A stretch of DNA of 64,000 nucleotides from Orbilia blumenaviensis (lineage: Eukaryota > Ascomycota > Orbiliomycetes > Orbiliales > Orbiliaceae): the NCBI GenBank assembly GCA_036872755.1, contig JAVHNS010000005.1, forward strand, positions 744,001-808,000, read 5' to 3'. This document shows positions 58,169 to 64,000 of the stretch, one piece after another. Positions within the stretch are counted from its first letter, which is position 1. The number at the start of each line of letters is the position of its first letter. The notes under the pieces were generated by a model that did no database searches, was not told the DNA's origin, and worked only from the letters and a program-made list of their open reading frames with translations. The position numbers and the translations under genes are program-made.

Positions 58169-59793
58169 AGACAAGAGACGGAGTTATGAAGTTAAACTTT
58201 TGAGGCAGTTGCGTTTGATGTTGTATTCTGAACACCGAGGTTGATGCATGAAGAGAGAGGAGATGGGACAATTGAAGGCCTTCATCGATGCCCTTTTTAT
58301 ACTTTCTCCTCCTTCCGGTCTTTCCCAAGGATTTCATCATGATATATACGAATACAATGTTTTTTTTTTACAGTTTTGTTACGTACTCACCTTGCCCCAT
58401 ATCCCAGGGTAGTAAGCCATGCACCGCACCGCAGCTTCCTCATTCACATACTCCGAACCAAAGCAAAGGCTAGCTAGCCCGTGGTCCCTCGGTTTAGAGC
58501 GCCTCGAAGTTTAGCTCCGGAGATTTCTAAACCCCGCCGTTAACCTCGTTAACTCAACTTCACCAAACCGAATCCCACTTGGATAAAGCAAAAAAAAAGT
58601 TAAAACCCCGCGTGGGCATGCAATTGCTCTGAAAGGTAAAAAGGGAATGTCAAGAAACTATGGCGTTTTTGGGTTGCGGCGGCCGCCAGGATGCTTAACA
58701 ATCACGAAAACGGATATCGCTTATACCCTTGCAATCGCTGGTTTGCTCCCAAGAAAAACATGGCTTACTACCCTAGCAGTTCTTCATGGAGGTGGACAAA
58801 ACGGGAACTGGGCCTTCCGCCTGCATTACCATGAATCGAATCCAGCTGTACCTACCTACGTACCTCGATGTTTAACCGGGGTCGACTCCATCGGCTGCAC
58901 GGTAGAATCCATTGTATGGTTCGATCCCGTTCGTGTAGCTGATATAAGCTTCCCATTTGCAACAGAAGAGCCAACTGGCTGGCAAAAGAGAAAAAAACTC
59001 CGTGCAAACGCCGGAACATGCCCAAGCCCGCCTTGCGACTGTGAAATCAGGCTCCATTGGGCCAAAAGTCTGAATCTGGAAGAACAACTGGCTTTTTGGC
59101 TTATTTTAATAACCGACGTCACAAATATCACGGACCTGCGTAAGCCATTAAAACTCCCATTTGTTTCGCGAGACAGGATTATATAAGCTCGTCTCGTTTC
59201 AACCCTGTCTTCATCCCAGTCCGGTAATATCTTATATCCGAATACTAATGTCCAAAAATGGAATTCGATTAACTGCGTGTACTGTACGAGGCGAGCAACA
59301 TTTTTGTAGAAGCGCTGATTATACAAGACGACGGAAAAGCGGGAGCGACTGTCCGCTTATCAATCTCGCATATACCCAAAGGGGAAATTTCTTAGAACTT
59401 CAACGGATTCTTCGAAACTGTTGGAAATAGTTGCCCCTTGTTGTGGAGATATTGAAGTCTGCTGGGTATCTAAGGATCTTTTCCATACCTTAGCACCTGG
59501 CATAGTTCGGACATACTACATACATGATGCCTACCCTTGATTGGCGGGTATCAATTGTTTTTAATATCATTTTATCTGTCTGCTTTCCCTTGCGAGACTC
59601 TGATTTGAAATGTTGTACGGCGATGGAAAAAGAATATATCGATCGCTCGCTATATTAGAGTTATACATTATTAATAATATGCCATGGCTATGGTAAAAGC
59701 CGTTGAGGCTGGTTTACGAGACCGGTAAAATCCAGATGTTACATATTCTGCACTCGAGTACCAGCCCCGAGCCGTCAATTCCTTCAACAATCA
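58066..59793. other. intergenic, with one doubtful open frame
   Basis: Promoter side of the AKR gene and 3' side of the hydrolase gene. An ATG-initiated frame of 179 codons (58647-59186, +) exists, but it has no signal peptide, domain or codon bias, and an overlapping 156-codon frame lies on the other strand, so I do not call it a gene. Confidence 0.45.
58137..58164. repeat. (GA)14 dinucleotide repeat in the AKR leader
   Basis: Fourteen uninterrupted GA units, (CT)14 on the coding strand, 72-99 bases before the aldo-keto reductase start. CT-rich leaders are common near fungal transcription starts. Confidence 0.95.
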
Positions 59794-61534
59794 TCACCGC
59801 CCTTCATCCAAAATCCACGGATTTACCGTCAAGTCATCCATCCACTCCCTAACCCACCCTTCAACCCTCTGTGCCACATCCCCAAGCAACCGTTCATACG
59901 CCCCGCCCTCAAATACTTCATGACCAGCCATCTCCTCTTTATTAGGAGTCTCGACTTCCAACTGCCCTGCCCCAACATCCGGTGGCGTCTCTGCCCCAGG
60001 AACGCCATTTACAAAGAACAGCCCACAGTGAGCTCCGACTTCGTCTACGTTTTCCATCATGACTTTAACCCAGCAATCATCCTGCTCACGCGGGATGATG
60101 CAGAATGTTTTTTCTTTCTTTCGTTGTTCGGCGTATGATGGCGATGCTTGAGCTGATGAGCCTGATAACGGTGAAAGCCCTTCCGCTGTGACCTTTGATG
60201 GATTCTTATCGTCTGTTGGTCGCGGTGAGTTATTATTTCCCGATGTATACGCCGGTGGCGGCGGCGGCGTCGTTGTCACCTCTCCTTCCACAATAATCGG
60301 CACAACTGGCTCTGGTAGCGGTGAAATCGGTGGAACCGCCTCATTTGTAGCTGCCTCATTTGTAGTTTCTCCATCCTCCGCCACTCCCCGCGTCTGACTC
60401 TGACTCTTACTCCCCTCCTTCTTCACCCTTCCCGTACTCACAGTATAATAATTCACAAACCTCACCCTCGGTACCCAAACTCCATGCTCCCTCCCACTCT
60501 CTCCAAACAATAACCGTCTCCTATCCTCAATATCCCGTCTATCCAACGCCTTAATCTGCTGATACCTCCGCTTCATAACCCCAAAATCCATCAACGCGCC
60601 AGAAAACTCCAGATGACCGTTGACATAAGCCAAAGCAGCACGACGGAGACCACCCTGATGTTTTCGAAAGAAATTCATACCGGATTGCCATGCTGATTTC
60701 TTGGGTTTCACGGTGGGACGGAAGAACGTGGATATACTGCTGCCGCCGCCGCTGCTGTTGCTACTGCCGTAACTCTGGGTTGTGGTGAGGATGTTATTGG
60801 TATTATCGTCGCTATCAAAGCTGGTTCTTTGGCTTCCGTAGAGGTTTTCGGGGATATCTGGGTCCGGGAGGGGCTTTTCGGCTGGGTTGAAGAGTGAGGC
60901 TAGACCGGAGGTTATAACACCGGGATGGATGCCGATGAATGGAGTGTCGAAGGATATAGTGCCAAGGATTCTATGACGGCCCGGCGGGAATGGTTGTAGT
61001 ATGACAGTGTCGACGGCGAGCAGACCGCCCATTGAATGGCCTAGGAGAACGACGTCGGTAGTCTCCGATATGAATTGAGCAAGCCTGAGATCGAGATATG
61101 TCCAAACGGTTAATTTAAACGTCACGAACGACAAAAAAAAAATTGTACAAATTCTAGAATAAACTTTACCATCTTGAGAAATTGTCCACAGCAATCGCCA
61201 ATTTATCCCTCGTCTTGAACTTCGGATACACTTTCGTATGAACGACATGAGTATCCTGCACTAATATCGTGAGGAGTTCATGGAAATGCGCAGGAAAACT
61301 ACGAAACGAGGTCTCATCGCCGACGAAGCCATGTATGAAGACACAAAGCAGGGTGCGTTGACTGGATTCGCCGGACTGGATTGCCTCGACGGCGGATGGT
61401 GGGGGTAGGAGCGACGCTGTAGAGGAGCTTCTGGGATCGTTGGGCGATTGGTATGGATGTAGTGATGGATTCGTAGTGTTTGGAACGGATGCCGAAGAGG
61501 GTGAGAGATGGGTCCAGCGGCGACGGACGGACAT
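59794..61534 (-). CDS. alpha/beta hydrolase, DUF676/lipase-like
   Basis: Exons 61534-61170 and 61084-59794 give 551 residues; the 85-nt intron splits the Trp codon of NFSRW. The N-terminal 55 residues are Ser/Pro-rich and probably disordered. The hydrolase core begins LLCVFIHGFVGDETSF (oxyanion loop, about 62-77), then VYPKFKTRDKL, and the nucleophile elbow VVLLGHSMGG with Ser139. LGTISFDTPFIGIHPGVI follows the third catalytic strand. A long insert (about 190-260) and a Pro/Ser/Thr-rich segment (about 320-420) are low complexity. Similar fungal proteins are putative serine esterases or phospholipases acting on membranes (DUF676). The catalytic Asp and His cannot be placed surely. The ATG used opens MSVRRRW; an upstream in-frame ATG would add a non-conserved leader. 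Confidence 0.8.
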
Positions 61535-62839
61535 CGCAGCGAGTGGAGGGGAGTTGGTGGGAGGAAAGAGGGGAAGAGATGAGGTCGAGGTGTCGGGACT
61601 GCTATATAGACGAAGTGTTGAGCGAGGGTTGGTCTGGTTACACAAGGAAAGGTGGATGGCCCCTGGTTGCAGGTATTTGGCTTTGGTTATTGGCTTGTTA
61701 GATTCGTCGTAGTCTGAAATATACTTAAGTAGGTACCTAGGTAGATAGGTAGGTATGATGCAGTATATATAGACAGATAGCTTATTGATATTGGGAATCT
61801 TCAAATCCCACTACAATCCAAGTTCCTCTATTTTGGAAGTCGCATTGAGATCCTGGGGACAGGTGACGACAGCGACTTCAGCCTAGGCAATCCCAGTCAA
61901 CAACAGTCCATTGCATTGCACACTGGGAGATGTCCCAACGAATCCCCGTCGGAAAACTAGACCATGCAGGGCGCTGACAGGGGGCAAGTTTTCAGATTAC
62001 GTTAGCACGATCGCTGAGTTAGCGGCCGTTTATTGTAAACTATAAAAAAAAGTCCAATGTTTCAGGGTTCACGAACACATACGACATACGAACTACGGTG
62101 TACGAGACCGCTCCGCATGCTCTGCTCATTTTATTTATAATATTCACCTCGACCGTTGGAATGCGCTTTATCGAGATCGCATTCTCCGATGTTCTATTTA
62201 AGCGTTCCGAAGGGCCTATCAAGAAGACAGGTTAATCGCTAAAAATTCACAGTTGGCGGCGCCAATAAAAAACATGGGCGCAGTCTTGCTATCAGCGCAG
62301 TAAAAAAGGATCAGGACCGCATCCTGCTGACAACTGACAGCAGGGGAGGAAAAGACGAAAAACGATTAGAATAAAACGATATAAAGGAACCCTTGAAACG
62401 CCAGACACAGTATCACGCAGGTAAGCATTAGGTGACCTAAAACGCCAGGTCTTAAATTCCAGCGCTGCCACCGTCCAGAAACAAAAATAAAAAGGGACTT
62501 CGCAATTGATCCTGATGACGAAAGATCAGGCAAAAACAGCTTTTTGTAGGATAGCTAAACGCCGGAGAGTGGTTAGGGGATGGACAAAGGGAAAAGTAAG
62601 TATAAGCATGATGCTCTATGTGAGCTTAGCAAAGGAGTTTCTAGAAATGTAGGCTATACTTCGGAGGCGTATAAATATCATCATAACGAAGGTTTAGGGC
62701 CCAGCTTATGGTAAGGGTTAAAGGAGCCACGTTAGAGGGAAAGAGCTGCCAACCGTGTGATGTCACGAATACGAGATTAGACATTACCGCAAAGGTGCGA
62801 TACTATCATACTATCGAGCCGGCTCGATGTCGCTAACGC
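61535..62839. other. gene-free stretch
   Basis: Promoter of the hydrolase gene, with short ctac/gtag-type simple repeats at about 61726-61756, and the 3' flank of the DUF7730-like gene. No gene is seen. Confidence 0.5.
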
Positions 62840-63967
62840 TCATGCCGACTCTTCTTCAATCTCGACGATCTTCGACTTGACTTCTCTTTTCTCACCCTCC
62901 CTTGGCATCGTAACCTCTGTCCTCAGTTGTTCTTTCGCAACAAGGACATCATCTTCCCATTCTGCATAGTCGAGATTGCCTCGCTTCATGAAGAGGTTTT
63001 CCGAGTTAAATACAAAGTTATCTAAACCTCGGACTTTTCTCATTTCATCAAGCATGCAAAGTCTCCAGACCCTGGTCGTTCTGATGGATATATTCTCTCC
63101 AGAAGCGTGGAACCGCAAGTCCTTCAAACCAGTCATTTCCTCGGATATGATTCGCCAAACTTCCTTCCACGTCTTATTATCGTACGGGGGGTATAGCGGT
63201 ATCTTCCGTGACGGCTTACGCTCGGAAACGAATTGCTCAAAGTGCGTGACTTGATGGGAGATCTGGAGATGTTTGATGAGTCCGAAATGTCGCGGGGATA
63301 TCGAATTGCGGAGGTGAATCAACATGTCTATTCTATTGAGACAGAACATGTTTGTGGAGTATAGGAAGTCCGATGCCTCGAGGTAGATCCGACGGCAACT
63401 AAGAATCGGACCGCCGGTATGGGATGCGAACAGGGCAAGCTTCTCGACACGCTCTGGGTCCTCGTATGTGCTGGCGCGATTATACTCCAAGGGGAGACAG
63501 ACACGGCTATGATCACAGCCTGTTTCGGGACCAGCAGGCCAGAGTCTCATCTCAGAGGACGGGAGAAAAGGCTCGGAGCAGCGAACATGGCTTAGTGAGT
63601 TCTTGGTGTTGATCAGGTGGAGTGTGTTACCGCCAAGGGCGTATTTGTATATGAGATTCCGTATCTCTCCCGGAAGTTGGAGGAGTCTGGATTTTAATTG
63701 ACGGTCCGGAGTACCGATTTTTATGGCGTCCGGTTCCTTTTTGGAGATGAGAGGGAAATTGATTTTCGGTTTCTTTGGTTCAGGAGGGGCCAGCGATTTT
63801 CGAATCTTGTATTTCTTGCGTTCCTTGTATATTTTCTTTTGGACTTTGGTCTCGTCCCTTGCTAGTTCCCATAATGCCTCCCCAGAAATCCAAACGAGAC
63901 CAAATGGAACAAATATACAGAACCCGATCGCATTAATGACCTTCCTTGTCCGGGTTCGCCTAACCAT
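62840..63967 (-). CDS. DUF7730-like protein
   Basis: A single exon of 375 codons, starting 33 bases from the right edge of the window. Residues 10-32 form one hydrophobic segment (INAIGFCIFVPFGLVWIS), possibly a membrane anchor, followed by a Lys-rich stretch. The domain starts at about 92 with RLLQLPGEIRNLIYKYALGG and continues GGPILSCRRIYLEASDFLYSTNMF, the pattern of fungal DUF7730/2EXR-type F-box-derived proteins, and then LIKHLQISHQVTHF and LKDLRFHASG. The end is basic/acidic. The function is unknown; the family is common in fungal accessory genomes. An upstream exon beyond the window cannot be excluded. Confidence 0.72.
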   Translation of the reverse strand: MVRRTRTRKVINAIGFCIFVPFGLVWISGEALWELARDETKVQKKIYKERKKYKIRKSLAPPEPKKPKINFPLISKKEPDAIKIGTPDRQLKSRLLQLPGEIRNLIYKYALGGNTLHLINTKNSLSHVRCSEPFLPSSEMRLWPAGPETGCDHSRVCLPLEYNRASTYEDPERVEKLALFASHTGGPILSCRRIYLEASDFLYSTNMFCLNRIDMLIHLRNSISPRHFGLIKHLQISHQVTHFEQFVSERKPSRKIPLYPPYDNKTWKEVWRIISEEMTGLKDLRFHASGENISIRTTRVWRLCMLDEMRKVRGLDNFVFNSENLFMKRGNLDYAEWEDDVLVAKEQLRTEVTMPREGEKREVKSKIVEIEEESA

Positions 63968-64000
63968 TGTGACGGGAGTGTGATGGTTCCCGTATGGACC

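Noticed and set aside
58870..58940. tRNA-like B-box (GGTTCGATCCC) at about 58917
   Set aside because: No matching A-box or cloverleaf could be folded around it.
58647..59186. 179-codon plus-strand frame
   Set aside because: No domain, signal peptide or codon bias, and it competes with a 156-codon frame on the other strand.

Overview
The window is nuclear DNA from a filamentous ascomycete (Pezizomycotina). Most genes carry short introns of roughly 50-145 nt with GTRNGN donors, CTAAC/CTGAC-like branch sites and NAG acceptors. The gene content is also typical: a BIM1/X325 copper protein, a PTH11/SAT4-type rhodopsin-domain receptor, GH10 xylanase, CE4 deacetylase with CBM18, tannase/feruloyl esterase, RBR ubiquitin ligases, and DUF7908, DUF4215, DUF7587 and DUF7730 families. 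No closer placement can be proven by reading; an Orbiliomycete or Leotiomycete would fit but that is only a guess. Gene models were assembled by hand from open frames plus splice sites; all exon phases given here add up to complete frames.

Layout. 1-6.7 kb is gene-poor: one small secreted BIM1-like gene (1278-1886), then about 5 kb with a foldback (inverted-repeat) element built around a tandem octamer at about 2500-3000. 6.9-8.3 kb: GH10 xylanase with a TATA box and a GGCTAAA (XlnR-type) site. 8.8-11.4 kb (-): F-box-like, cysteine-rich protein; divergent from a GT92-like glycosyltransferase (12.3-13.2 kb). 14.2-15.7 kb: seven-exon rhodopsin-domain membrane protein. 16.2-17.6 kb (-): D-serine dehydratase-like PLP enzyme. 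18.3-19.5 kb (-): diacylglycerol/sphingoid kinase-like protein, divergent from a CBM18-CE4 chitin deacetylase-like gene (20.0-21.4 kb). 22.0-24.1 kb: secreted DUF7908-like protein. 25.9-27.2 kb: secreted repeat protein with Kex2 sites. 27.5-28.9 kb (-): RBR E3 ligase, divergent from phosphoethanolamine cytidylyltransferase (29.7-31.1 kb). 31.3-33.1 kb (-): tannase/feruloyl esterase. 33.1-35.4 kb: no gene. 35.4-36.4 kb (-): DUF7587-like protein with 21 consecutive Asp. 36.4-38.5 kb: no gene. 38.5-40.3 kb: F-box/ankyrin protein. 40.6-43.2 kb (-): second RBR ligase with a long Gly- and His-rich tail. 45.8-47.0 kb: Sis1-type DnaJ co-chaperone with a clear heat-shock element. 48.2-48.9 kb (+) and 50.2-51.0 kb (-): two convergent small secreted proteins. 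52.6-54.9 kb (-): secreted/membrane DUF4215 protein. 56.9-58.1 kb (-): aldo-keto reductase. 59.8-61.5 kb (-): alpha/beta hydrolase (DUF676-like). 62.8-64.0 kb (-): DUF7730-like protein.

How they fit together. This is an ordinary, not clustered, fungal chromosome segment. About half the genes make secreted or cell-surface products (xylanase, esterase, deacetylase, adhesin-like and repeat proteins), and several others are ubiquitin-pathway candidates (two RBR ligases, two F-box-like proteins). I see no secondary-metabolite backbone gene, no operon-like system, no rRNA and no CRISPR. The points most worth a second look are: two putative metalloproteins in which a metal-ligand position is changed (BIM1-like Asp to Ala; CE4 His to Asn); an RBR ligase with a metal-binding-looking His tail; a Kex2-type repeat precursor with an exact 60-residue internal duplication; a spliced cysteine-rich secreted protein whose reading frame has no obvious start unless the intron is recognised; and the foldback element.
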